Source: Candidatus Sulfotelmatobacter sp. (GTDB lineage: Bacteria; Acidobacteriota; Terriglobia; Terriglobales; Acidobacteriaceae). From it: 9,819 nt of DNA. Numbering within the stretch: position 1 is the first letter of the stretch; each line of letters starts with the position of its first letter. The stretch is taken from contig JASHRE010000238.1 in the NCBI GenBank assembly GCA_030037515.1, positions 1 through 9,819 on the forward strand. The letters are read 5' to 3'. The position numbers and the translations under genes are program-made. This document shows positions 1-6,757 of the stretch, piece by piece. The notes beneath the pieces were generated by a model, which did no database searches, had not been told where the DNA came from, and saw nothing but the letters and a program-made list of their open reading frames with translations.

Positions 1-2095
1 AGCGGCTGATATTTTCAGTCGTGCCCTGGTGCCACCCATTCTCGCCGATGCGGCGATAGCGGAGCGGCAGACGCAGCTGAAAGCGCTGGGCGCGTGTCGA
101 GGAAACTCCGGCTGCGGCTGGCGGCCGGCGAAGAACGGTTTGCATGGGAGCCTCCGTTGGAACATCCTTTGTATCGAGCACTTCGCGCACTTTCGATTTC
201 AAGTCGCGGAGATTGAACGGCTTCTGCAGCAGTCGCACGCCGGCGTCGAGGGTTCCGTTGTGCCCCACAACGTTCTCGGTATAGCCCGACATGTAGAGAA
301 TTCTCACGTTGGGGCGGATCTCCGAAATGCGCTGGGCCAATTCACGGCCGTTCATGCCCGGCATGATCACGTCGGTGAGCAATAGGTGAATGACGCCCTC
401 ATGGGCGACGGCGATTTGCATGGCCACGGCGCCGTCGGCCGCTTCAATCACTTTGTATCCCTGTTTCTCGAGAAATTGGCGCGCCAGATAGCGCAAATTG
501 GCTTCATCTTCAACCAGGAGGATCGTTTCCGTTCCCGGCTCGACCGCGCGGGTCTCTTCGATCGCTGAAGCCTGCGGAATGGCAGGCTCGCCGCTGGCGG
601 CTACTCGTGGGAGATAGATTCGGAAGGTGGCTCCCTTGCCGACTTCACTTTGAACCCAGATGTAGCCGCCGCTCTGCTTGACAATGCCGTAAACGGTGGA
701 TAGTCCCAGGCCCGTTCCCTTGGTGCCTTTCGTGGTGAAGAACGGCTCGAAGATGTGCGATTGAGTTTCGGCGTCCATGCCCGCACCGGTATCGCTCAGA
801 GCCAGCATGACGTAGTCGCCGGGCTGCAGTGGCGCGTGCAATCGCGCATAATCTTCGTCAAGCGTGACGTTCGCGGTTTCGATCGTCAGCTTTCCCCCCG
901 AAGGCATGGCGTCGCGCGCATTCACCGCCAGATTCATGATGACTTGCTCGATTTGTCCGGCGTCGGCCCGCAGGGGCCAGAGATTTTCCGCGGGATGCAT
1001 GACCAGGTCGATGTCCTCTCCAATCATGCGGGTGAGCATTTTCAGATTTTCGGTCACGATGCTGTTGAGGTAGACGATCTTCGGGGCCAGCATCTGCTTC
1101 CGGCTGAAAGCCAGCAGCTGGCGCGTGAGCGAGGATGCTCGTTCGGCTGCACTCGCGATCTCCTGTGCAGGAGCGCGCAATTCGGGCTGAGTTCCAAGGC
1201 GTTCGAGCAGGAATTCTGAATACCCTGAGATGACCATCAGGAGATTGTTGAAATCATGCGCAATGCCGCCGGCGAGTCGGCCGACCGCTTCCATTTTTTG
1301 CGATTGCCGGAGCTGTTGCTCGAGCGCGCGACGCTCGGTGACGTCTTCGGCAAAGAGTTCGAAAGCGCGGTCGTTCTCGTCGCCGTCCGTGACCGATCGA
1401 CCCGACACGCGCACTCCCGTCGTACTGCCATCCTTGCGCTTCCATTCCGCCGTCAGCCCCTTGAACGGCGTTGAGGCGCGCAGGCAATCGGCCAGCTCGA
1501 ACCACTGGTCGGCATCGACATAGAGCGAAATCACCGGCTGGCCAATCAGCTCTTCCGCTTTGGTATAGCTTAGCAACTCCATGAATGCGGGATTCACATC
1601 GAGAAGCTTGCCTTGTCCATCGCAGCGGCAAATCCCGTAGGGCGCATGCATGACCAGCGAGCGGAGGTCGAGTTCGGAGCGGCGAAGATCCTCTTGTACG
1701 CTGCGCAGAGCCGCGTTCAGCCAGCAGATGAGCATGGCTACAAAAAAGAACAGGGACAGGCGAACAATCGCAGTGCGGAGCTGAGCGGGCGTGTGCTCGC
1801 CGGCGAGCGAAAAGTAGGCGATTACGGTTACCGCGAACGAAGTGGCAACCAGGCCGGGCTTCCAGCCGCCGTACCACGCACTGACCATGACGGCTACTCC
1901 GAACAGGGCAAGCCGGCTTTCGGAGACGTCGGCCAGAAGGATGGCTGGAATAAGCGCCAGCGCCGTGCTCAGCACGGCGACCCCATAGCGCAGAATGGGC
2001 GCACGGGCGGACGGTATGCGAAGTAGGGGGAGGGTGCCTCGCATGTCGGTTATGCTAGTGCTAAACAGGAGAATGTGATAGTTACAGGAGTTCAT
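1..2095 (-). CDS. Hybrid sensor histidine kinase (DUF4118-like TM, PAS, HisKA/HATPase, receiver, PilZ), 3' end cut by window edge
   Basis: One minus-strand frame stays open for 698 codons from an ATG at 2095 to the window edge. Residues about 37-130 hold three or four hydrophobic segments; [13 protein letters not shown] resembles the KdpD-type DUF4118 membrane domain. A PAS domain follows (about 140-255), then the DHp helix with GGIAHDFNN (phospho-His H280), N-box NARDAM (N392), DTGAGM (D435), the EPFFTTK and GTGLGL ATP-lid motifs, and a receiver with LLTDVIMPG (acceptor D575) and LLQKPF (K625). [12 protein letters not shown] from R671 and TTENIS at the edge look like the two c-di-GMP binding motifs of a PilZ domain. 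It should sense a membrane or cytoplasmic cue, autophosphorylate, pass phosphate to its own receiver, and respond to c-di-GMP. The start is uncertain: neither ATG 2095 nor in-frame ATG 2044 has a good Shine-Dalgarno. Kinase identity is very secure; ligand and output are unknown. Confidence 0.93.
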   Translation of the reverse strand, partial: MNSCNYHILLFSTSITDMRGTLPLLRIPSARAPILRYGVAVLSTALALIPAILLADVSESRLALFGVAVMVSAWYGGWKPGLVATSFAVTVIAYFSLAGEHTPAQLRTAIVRLSLFFFVAMLICWLNAALRSVQEDLRRSELDLRSLVMHAPYGICRCDGQGKLLDVNPAFMELLSYTKAEELIGQPVISLYVDADQWFELADCLRASTPFKGLTAEWKRKDGSTTGVRVSGRSVTDGDENDRAFELFAEDVTERRALEQQLRQSQKMEAVGRLAGGIAHDFNNLLMVISGYSEFLLERLGTQPELRAPAQEIASAAERASSLTRQLLAFSRKQMLAPKIVYLNSIVTENLKMLTRMIGEDIDLVMHPAENLWPLRADAGQIEQVIMNLAVNARDAMPSGGKLTIETANVTLDEDYARLHAPLQPGDYVMLALSDTGAGMDAETQSHIFEPFFTTKGTKGTGLGLSTVYGIVKQSGGYIWVQSEVGKGATFRIYLPRVAASGEPAIPQASAIEETRAVEPGTETILLVEDEANLRYLARQFLEKQGYKVIEAADGAVAMQIAVAHEGVIHLLLTDVIMPGMNGRELAQRISEIRPNVRILYMSGYTENVVGHNGTLDAGVRLLQKPFNLRDLKSKVREVLDTKDVPTEAPMQTVLRRPPAAAGVSSTRAQRFQLRLPLRYRRIGENGWHQGTTENISR

Positions 2096-2253
2096 CTTAC
2101 GCTTGCATCGGGGCAAGGCAGGTTGTTGAAATTAGCCGCTGCCTTGAAAGACATTGGCCCGATGGACGGTCTCCCCTGATGTAGGATGGTCCGCGGCCGC
2201 TGTCCAGCAGTACATCGGGCTTGAGAATTGGCTAGTTCTATCTCGACTCCCTT
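2096..2253. promoter_or_regulatory. Divergent intergenic region with two inverted repeats
   Basis: This gap separates the divergently transcribed kinase and nadD, so promoters for both should lie here. Two 8-bp perfect inverted repeats are visible: CAAGGCAG (2114-2121) with CTGCCTTG (2139-2146), 17 nt apart, and GCCCGATG (2157-2164) with CATCGGGC (2213-2220), 48 nt apart. A third CATCGGG copy sits at 2106-2112. No convincing -35/-10 pair and no Shine-Dalgarno were seen for nadD. Function as operator or RNA hairpin is only a possibility. Confidence 0.35.
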
Positions 2254-3000
2254 ATGAAGATTGGATTGTTCGGCGGAACGTTTGATCCAGTCCATCTCGG
2301 ACACGTGACTCTGGCGCGGGCAGCGATGGAGCAGTGCAAACTGCACAGGATCTTGTGGGTACCGGTGGGCGTCCCACCGCACAAACAGACCCAGCCACTT
2401 TCCCCTTTTGTTCATCGTTTCGCCATGCTCGCGCTCGCCACCGCAGACGAGAAGGCATTCCTGCCTTCCTTGCTCGAAGCGCCCCCTGATGAGACCTCTT
2501 TCCGCCGCGAGAGGCAGGCGAAGGCGAATTACAGCATCGATACCGTAAGGCAACTTAAGCACTCTTTGAAGGCGAGCGACCAGATTTTTTTTCTGATCGG
2601 GATCGACGCCTTCGCCCAGATTTCCAAATGGCATGCCGCTGAGGAGTTGCTGCGGGAATGTGAATTCATCGTGGCCGGACGGCCCGGCTATTCTCTGGCC
2701 GACGTGGCCAATGCGTTACCGGAGAAGCTGCGCCCGCCAAAGGAAGTAACCAAACCTTTTCAAAAACATCCGGCCAGCGGCGACCTGGTTTTGCGCGGAG
2801 CGACCATCCACTTGCTTGGTGATCTGCGCCAACCTGCCTCGGCTACCGCGATCCGCCAAGCCGCGGCCGCCGGCAAGTCGCTGGGGCGCTTTCTTGATCC
2901 TCGCGTAGCCGAGTACATCCGAAAGGTGGGACTGTATAGGTCGCACAGTCAACTGCTCTCAGTGCACCCGGGTATCGAGCCAGAAAGCGTGCGGTGTTGA
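2254..3000 (+). CDS. nadD: Nicotinate-nucleotide adenylyltransferase (NadD)
   Basis: NadD transfers AMP from ATP to nicotinate mononucleotide, giving deamido-NAD in cytoplasmic NAD synthesis. The 248-residue product begins MKIGLFGGTFDPVHLGH, the signature nucleotidyltransferase start with the HxGH motif at 14-17, and this fixes the ATG at 2254. FFLIGIDAF (112-120), W126 in SKWH, AGRPG (141-145) and SATAIR (196-201, the ISSTxIR equivalent) complete the family pattern. Most NadD proteins end near the YIRKxGLY segment, here residues 221-228; about 20 residues follow it, including SVHPGIEPESVRC, and match nothing I know in the family. That tail lies antisense to what may be the remainder of a decayed hydrolase gene, so the native stop may have been lost. 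The usual partner rsfS is not downstream. No Shine-Dalgarno is visible before the start; the gene may be transcribed alone. Confidence 0.95.
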   Translation: MKIGLFGGTFDPVHLGHVTLARAAMEQCKLHRILWVPVGVPPHKQTQPLSPFVHRFAMLALATADEKAFLPSLLEAPPDETSFRRERQAKANYSIDTVRQLKHSLKASDQIFFLIGIDAFAQISKWHAAEELLRECEFIVAGRPGYSLADVANALPEKLRPPKEVTKPFQKHPASGDLVLRGATIHLLGDLRQPASATAIRQAAAAGKSLGRFLDPRVAEYIRKVGLYRSHSQLLSVHPGIEPESVRC

Positions 3001-3014
3001 GGAGGACGGCCCTC

Positions 3015-3413
3015 TCATCCGCGCCTCTCCCTCACGGCGGACTGATGGTTGAGCAACTCCCGCAAGGTGACGTTTGGATAGAAGCCGGGCAGTTCGGGAA
3101 GGTACTGCCTAACCGAGGAGTCCGGCGACAGTTTTCCCGGTTCGACCAATTCCATGATGACTGTGGCCGTTATCGGTTTTGATAGAGAGGCAAGCCGCTG
3201 GACGCTTGCCGTCGTCATCGGTGCCCTTCGCTCGGTATCCGCGTGTCCCATCGCCTTGGAAAACACAATTTGGTTGCCGGAGGCAACAACAACCGACGGA
3301 CCGGGACACCGTGTTTCCTCGAAGCGGAGGCCGAGAAGCGATCCGAGGCGTTGTGGAAGCGGAGCTTCATCGCTGGGAACTTGCCCCCCTGCAGAAACAG
3401 ACAGCGCTGGCAA
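3015..3413 (-). pseudogene. Serine beta-lactamase / LACTB-like hydrolase remnant (N-terminal part only)
   Basis: A frame of about 132 codons encodes the amino-terminal third of a class C beta-lactamase-like serine hydrolase. Visible landmarks are GPSVVVASGNQIVFSKAMGH (39-58), the catalytic SxxK tetrad as ASLSKPITA (nucleophile S76, base K79), the MELVEPGKL helix (87-95) and LRELLNHQSAV (118-128), equivalent to the family's LLxHxSGI. The frame then ends at a TGA, so the YxN and HTG/KTG active-site motifs are missing; intact relatives have roughly 350-450 residues. The 5' side is also damaged: a TGA lies four codons upstream of a TTG, no good ATG or Shine-Dalgarno exists, and the expected signal peptide is absent. 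After a one-base shift past the stop the frame reads DERAVLLNTARF and enters the antisense of the nadD 3' end. It is almost surely non-functional. The original substrate is unknown (peptidase, esterase or lactamase). Confidence 0.8.
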
Positions 3414-3620
3414 ACCTTGAAGCAGTCAAATCCGTATTCTTCCCCACAAGAACCTTGTTGGTAGGTAATTGCAATATCCACCGTTCATCAGTTCGTACGC
3501 AAGCTCGTGCGCGCGTTGCTATCTTCTGGCCTCCGCACCAATGTTGTGCAGGATTACACCCCACCGGCCGAGCCGAGTCTGTCGGTTGTCCACCAGTCCT
3601 CCCCGCGCAGAAAACAACAA
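3414..3620. other. Gene-free spacer between hydrolase remnant and oxidoreductase
   Basis: No frame here has family-like content on either strand. It lies upstream of the hydrolase remnant and downstream of the oxidoreductase stop, so it probably holds decayed promoter or signal-peptide sequence of the former plus the 3' flank of the latter. No hairpin followed by a T-run is visible. Confidence 0.4.
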
Positions 3621-4559
3621 TCAGGCGTGCACGGCTGACTTTTTTACCTGCTCCGTCACCCAGTCCGTCCAATATGAACTTGCGCCGCTGGCGAGCAAAG
3701 GAGCCTTCCCGAGCACGGCATCAACGAAGTTCTCGATCATCGGATAATGCAGGTTGAAATGCGGCGGGAGCTTTTCATGTCTGCCGGGATAGGCGAGCTC
3801 GGGTCCATTCAGCGGCGTCAGGTCCATTTCGCCGTCGGTGCCGCGAATGCGGCACTCATCGCGATCGACTTTGGAGTGCCAGCGAACATCGACCACGCCC
3901 CGCGTTCCGCCGAGATATTCGATGAGCACGGTGGCGTTGTCTTCCACCGCGTAATGATGCACGACGTTGGAGAGCTGGCCGGTTGCCCGGAGCGGCTGGC
4001 CGAAGAGAAAATTCAGCACATCAATACGGTGGGACGCAATGTCGTAAAGCGGCCCGCCTCCGGCTTTGGCTGGATCGACCAGCCAAGATCGGCTGCCCTC
4101 TCCGTCGAACCATCCGTGAGATGCGAGTTCAGCCACGACCGGTTTGCCGATCGCGCCGGCTTCGAGCAATTGTCTGGCGCGCTGCACTTTCGGATAGCTG
4201 CGGCGATAATACGCAACGCCCAAAAGCTGGCCGCTTTTTTCGGCAGCATTAAGCATCGCGCGGGCCTGGGCTTCGTTCATCGCCATCGGCTTCTCGCATA
4301 ACAGATGCTTGCCCTCGGTCAGGGATTGAATCGTCTGCGGCGCGTGAAGGAGGACCGGTGTGGCGACGTAGACCACATCGACTTCGGGATCCGCCAGGGC
4401 CTCATCGAGGTTGGTCCAGATGCGGTTTGTATAAGGCTTCGCTTTTTCCGGATCCCGAGTAACGACTCCGTAAAGACGGCTGCGAGGTTCGGCTTGAATG
4501 GCCGGAATGACGCGGCGTTTCGAGATGTCGCCGACTCCGATGACGATCCAGTTCAGCAT
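3621..4559 (-). CDS. Gfo/Idh/MocA-family NAD(P)-dependent oxidoreductase
   Basis: The 312-residue protein has an N-terminal Rossmann fold beginning VIGVGDISKRRVIPAI (6-21), a GxGxx dinucleotide loop with a short spacing. YVATPVLLHA (64-73) and CEKPMAM (88-94) follow; the E-K-P lysine (K90) is the conserved catalytic and cofactor-contacting residue of the family. The C-terminal alpha/beta domain carries GGGPLYDIASHRIDVLNF (167-184), where D173 and H177 occupy the usual substrate-binding DxxxH positions. Such enzymes oxidise or reduce sugars, inositols, bilins or related hydroxy compounds; the substrate cannot be read from the sequence. Length is slightly short of the common 330-380 but no domain is missing. 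The ATG at 4559 directly precedes the Rossmann strand; no Shine-Dalgarno is obvious. It lies downstream of the HU gene but is separated from it by terminators, so it is probably transcribed separately. Confidence 0.92.
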   Translation of the reverse strand: MLNWIVIGVGDISKRRVIPAIQAEPRSRLYGVVTRDPEKAKPYTNRIWTNLDEALADPEVDVVYVATPVLLHAPQTIQSLTEGKHLLCEKPMAMNEAQARAMLNAAEKSGQLLGVAYYRRSYPKVQRARQLLEAGAIGKPVVAELASHGWFDGEGSRSWLVDPAKAGGGPLYDIASHRIDVLNFLFGQPLRATGQLSNVVHHYAVEDNATVLIEYLGGTRGVVDVRWHSKVDRDECRIRGTDGEMDLTPLNGPELAYPGRHEKLPPHFNLHYPMIENFVDAVLGKAPLLASGASSYWTDWVTEQVKKSAVHA

Positions 4560-4615
4560 GGCAGGCAGGGACGAACTCGCTCAACTGGACAACCGAGGGC
4601 ATCCCCCGATCACGC

Positions 4616-4642
4616 AAAAACCGGCCCCGCGGGGGCGCCGGT
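4616..4642 (-). terminator. Rho-independent terminator of the HU gene (T-tract hairpin)
   Basis: On the minus strand an ACCGGC/GCCGGT stem, extended by C/G pairs across a 2-nt bulge, is followed at once by TTTTT (A-run at 4616-4620 on the plus strand). It lies about 80 nt past the HU stop and before the oxidoreductase start, the classic intrinsic-terminator layout. Confidence 0.75.
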
Positions 4643-4676
4643 GGCTGTCCCGACAAATTCCCTTTATCCAAACTCA

Positions 4677-4699
4677 AAGGCCGGCGCGCGGCCGGCCTT
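4677..4699 (-). terminator. GC-rich palindrome just after HU, likely first terminator hairpin
   Basis: AAGGCCGGC pairs with GCCGGCCTT around a 5-nt GCGCG loop, giving a perfect 9-bp stem 23 nt past the HU stop. On the minus strand it is followed by TTTGAGTTT, a broken T-tract, so by itself it may be a weaker terminator or a 3'-end stabiliser working with the second hairpin. Confidence 0.55.
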
Positions 4700-4722
4700 C
4701 GAAATCCCGTCCATGGAAGAAC

Positions 4723-5016
4723 CTACTTTTTGGGAGCGATCGCGTCCTTCGCGGCCTTGGCCAGATAGAACTTCGCGGTCGTCTTGGCCTTGATCTGGAT
4801 CGGTTCGCCCGTCTGGGGATTGCGGCCCACGCGCGCTTTGCGATGAACTTTCTTCAAGCGGCCCAATCCGGGCACGACGAAGATGCCATTCTTCTTGGTT
4901 TCTTTGATGGCGGTATCGGCCAGTGCTTCCAGAAATGCCGCCGCCTGCTTATTGCTGAGTTCGTTTTTCTCCGCCAGCAGGCGGATCAGCTGAGTCTTGG
5001 TTAAACCAGCAGCCAT
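4723..5016 (-). CDS. HU-family nucleoid DNA-binding protein
   Basis: The 97-residue basic protein starts MAAGLTKTQLIRLLAEKNEL, an HU helix-1 pattern, and continues with the helix-2 region AAFLEALADTAI (25-37), the turn FVVPGLGRLKK (46-56) and the beta-arm signature GRNPQTGEPI (64-73), whose proline P67 intercalates between DNA bases in HU/IHF. The end (ALAKAAKDAIAPKK-like, 85-97) is alanine- and lysine-rich. HU dimers bend and compact DNA without strict sequence preference. A strong AGGAGGA Shine-Dalgarno (plus-strand 5024-5030) about 8 nt before ATG 5016 fixes the start and suggests high expression. It is a single-gene unit, closed by two hairpins downstream. IHF-type subunits share the fold, but the arm sequence and solitary position favour an HU homodimer. 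Confidence 0.95.
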   Translation of the reverse strand: MAAGLTKTQLIRLLAEKNELSNKQAAAFLEALADTAIKETKKNGIFVVPGLGRLKKVHRKARVGRNPQTGEPIQIKAKTTAKFYLAKAAKDAIAPKK

Positions 5017-5061
5017 ATTACGTTCCTCCTCGCTAGAATCGATTTAATACCAGTGGGCGTT

Positions 5062-5089
5062 ATCTTATACCTACAGGCTGTGGAAATCA
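5062..5089 (-). promoter_or_regulatory. Candidate sigma-70-like promoter of the HU gene
   Basis: On the minus strand TGATTT (5089-5084) and TAAGAT (5067-5062) are 16 nt apart, about 45 nt before the HU start. The -35 is poor and the -10 only fair (overlapping TATAAG is an alternative). It is proposed because a highly expressed single gene must have a promoter in this short gap. Confidence 0.25.
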
Positions 5090-5221
5090 CCTTATTTTAC
5101 GCGGGTTTTCTAATTTATGGTCGCGCGGAGGGCCATTTTTACAGGGTTTTTCACGTAGGCGGATGATGGAACTGACGGATTGCGCCATCTTGATGGGAAA
5201 TGGGGTTGTCGGGATGCCATA

Positions 5222-5896
5222 ATGAATCAGGAGCGCCCCGTGCCCTGTGCCATTTGTGAAATTCGGAAAGAGAAGCGCTTTTGCCCGGCGGTCCACGGCC
5301 GCATCTGCGCACAATGCTGTGGGGAGCAGCGCGAAATCACACTCGATTGCCCGAGTAACTGTCCCTACCTGATCCAGGCACGCGAATACGAAAAACCACG
5401 CCCGGCGGACCAACTGGATGCGGCGGCGTTATTTCTGAAAATCGAAGTGCCCGACCAATTCATGTATGAGCGTGAGCATCTGCTCATGGGATTGACTTTC
5501 GCTCTGGCCAGCGCCGCGCGCGCCGACCGCACCCTGAAGGATCGCGACTTGATCGCCGGGATCTCGGCGTTGGCGAACCGCTATGAACGGCTGGTGGACT
5601 CGGGCCTGCACTACGAGCAGCCCTTGACCAGCGACTCGCAGCGGCGCGTGGCGGTCGAGATCGAGGGCATGCTGAAGGAGTTTCGCGAGGCCGAGCAGAA
5701 ACACATAGGCTACTCGACTCTGCGCGAATCCGAAGTGCTGAAAGCGCTGGTGTTTTTGGTCCGGCTGGCGCATGATCGAACGTCCGGACGGCCGAAATCG
5801 CGCGCGTTCGTTGACTTCCTTTTTGCCCAATTTCCCGAGAAAGAATCATCCCTGCTGGCGCCGCAGGAAGCCGGCGGCCGGATCATTCTGCCGTAG
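5222..5896 (+). CDS. Conserved Cys-rich (putative zinc-binding) protein of unknown function
   Basis: The 224-residue product carries eight cysteines in its first 47 residues (C9, C12, C21, C29, C32, C33, C43, C47) in a CxxC-x8-C-x7-CxxCC-x9-CxxxC layout, typical of one or two treble-clef or ribbon-type zinc sites. The segment CCGEQREITLDCPSNCPYL (32-50) recalls uncharacterised acidobacterial proteins, from memory only. The rest (about 65-224) is predicted alpha-helical, cytoplasmic and without a recognisable catalytic motif; no signal peptide or membrane segment is seen. ATG 5222 is preferred over an upstream in-frame TTG at 5180 because the Cys motif begins immediately after it. The final 14 bases overlap the 3' end of folK on the other strand. 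No function should be assigned; DNA, RNA or protein binding via zinc are all possible. Confidence 0.82.
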   Translation: MNQERPVPCAICEIRKEKRFCPAVHGRICAQCCGEQREITLDCPSNCPYLIQAREYEKPRPADQLDAAALFLKIEVPDQFMYEREHLLMGLTFALASAARADRTLKDRDLIAGISALANRYERLVDSGLHYEQPLTSDSQRRVAVEIEGMLKEFREAEQKHIGYSTLRESEVLKALVFLVRLAHDRTSGRPKSRAFVDFLFAQFPEKESSLLAPQEAGGRIILP

Positions 5897-6395
5897 TCCG
5901 GTGATCGTTCTTTGCTTCGATCCGGCGCACCGTCTGGCCGTCATCGAATTCCGCCAGCAGTTCTCGAACCGTTTTCTTCAGCAGGGGATGGCACGCTTGC
6001 GGGGCGATTTCGGCTAACGGCTCGAGAACAAAACGGCGCTGATGCATGGCCGGATGTGGAATGATCAACTCCGGCGAGTCGACCACGCGCTCGCCGAAGA
6101 GAAGAATATCGAGGTCGATCTTGCGCGGGCCTTTTTTGCGCGTGCGCTCGCGTCCCATGTCGCGTTCGATGGCGAGAATCTCGTTGAGCAACTGTTCCGG
6201 CGGGTGCTTGGACTCAACCGCCACAGCGCAGTTCAAGAACCAGGGCTGGTCGGCAACTCCCACAGGCTGAGTTTCGTAAACCGAGGAGACCGACACCACC
6301 CGGCCCACGCGGCGGAGCCTTTCAATCGCAGCGAGCAACAGCTCGCGCCGCTGTCCGAGATTCGATCCCAGAGAAAGATAGACGACTTCAGACAT
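5883..6395 (-). CDS. folK: 2-amino-4-hydroxy-6-hydroxymethyldihydropteridine pyrophosphokinase (FolK)
   Basis: FolK (HPPK) transfers pyrophosphate from ATP to 6-hydroxymethyl-dihydropterin in folate synthesis. The 170-residue protein begins MSEVVYLSLGSNLGQR, the family start, followed by YETQPVGVADQPWFLNC (40-56), which forms the pterin pocket, and KKGPRKIDLDILLFG (87-101), where D94 and D96 are the two magnesium-binding aspartates. IPHPAMHQRRFVLEPLAEIAP (112-132) is the closing family motif. Length is normal for a stand-alone enzyme of about 160-180 residues. ATG 6395 fits the family start; a TTG two codons earlier at 6401 is possible but less likely. No clear Shine-Dalgarno. The gene stands alone; folP or folB are not adjacent. 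It converges on the Cys-rich gene with a 14-bp overlap, so the two mRNAs are complementary at their 3' ends and no dedicated terminator fits between them. Confidence 0.95.
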   Translation of the reverse strand: MSEVVYLSLGSNLGQRRELLLAAIERLRRVGRVVSVSSVYETQPVGVADQPWFLNCAVAVESKHPPEQLLNEILAIERDMGRERTRKKGPRKIDLDILLFGERVVDSPELIIPHPAMHQRRFVLEPLAEIAPQACHPLLKKTVRELLAEFDDGQTVRRIEAKNDHRTTAE

Positions 6396-6757
6396 GATCA
6401 ATGTTCGTTTGTATTTGCGATTTTTGGCAAAACAACCCCCCGCATACTACATCGGTCACCGAGTTCCCCTTCGCTATCTCGACTTTCTTTGCCGGAGCGT
6501 AAAGCCCCTGCCTTGAGACCTGAGGATACAAGCGGGAACTGGAAACGCCTGGCATTATATTCCTAGAACCCGCTTAATAATCCCAATTGGATGGAAGCAG
6601 GAATCCCCCGCCTTTAGACATCTGAGCAGTCAAGGTTAGGGCCCTCACACCGGGATGTGCGCACTTTCCTTAAAACCGGCAACGACGCCCAGCGCGCGAC
6701 CGGCCTCTGACCTTTGGTACCTTCGTGCCCAGGTCAGGGGCCGGTAAAATCGAGAAT
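6396..6757. other. 362-bp gap with no gene: folK upstream region plus leader of the PilZ gene
   Basis: No frame on either strand here looks like protein. The gap lies between divergently transcribed folK and the receiver/PilZ gene, so it should hold both promoters. Structure seen: an imperfect inverted repeat with perfect outer arms AAGCGGG (6530-6536) and CCCGCTT (6569-6575), enclosing the AT-rich TTATATTCC, and a long hairpin at 6699-6745. An ATTATAT stretch at 6554-6560 could be a -10 but lacks a -35 partner. The remainder shows nothing I can name. Confidence 0.45.
6699..6745 (+). promoter_or_regulatory. Long hairpin in the leader just before the receiver/PilZ start
   Basis: ACCGGCCTCTGACCT (6699-6713) pairs with AGGTCAGGGGCCGGT (6731-6745): 15 bp with a single T-G wobble. 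Inside the 17-nt loop, GGTAC and GTGCC can form a further short stem closing CTTC. The 3' arm contains AGGTCAGGGG, the only purine-rich G tract before ATG 6758, only 12 nt from the start, so the fold could hide the ribosome site. No T-run follows, which argues against a terminator on this strand. Confidence 0.5.

Noticed and set aside
755..1219. Plus-strand open frame across the kinase
   Set aside because: Antisense shadow; the opposite strand encodes the HATPase motifs without a break.
1254..1877. Long minus-strand open frame of about 207 codons
   Set aside because: It is an offset frame of the histidine kinase, whose own frame carries all the PAS and kinase motifs over the same bases.
2092..2634. 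Minus-strand open frame overlapping the 5' half of nadD
   Set aside because: It lies antisense to well-conserved NadD residues and has no recognisable motif.
3747..4301. Plus-strand open frame of about 184 codons
   Set aside because: Antisense to the Gfo/Idh/MocA gene, which shows full family motifs.
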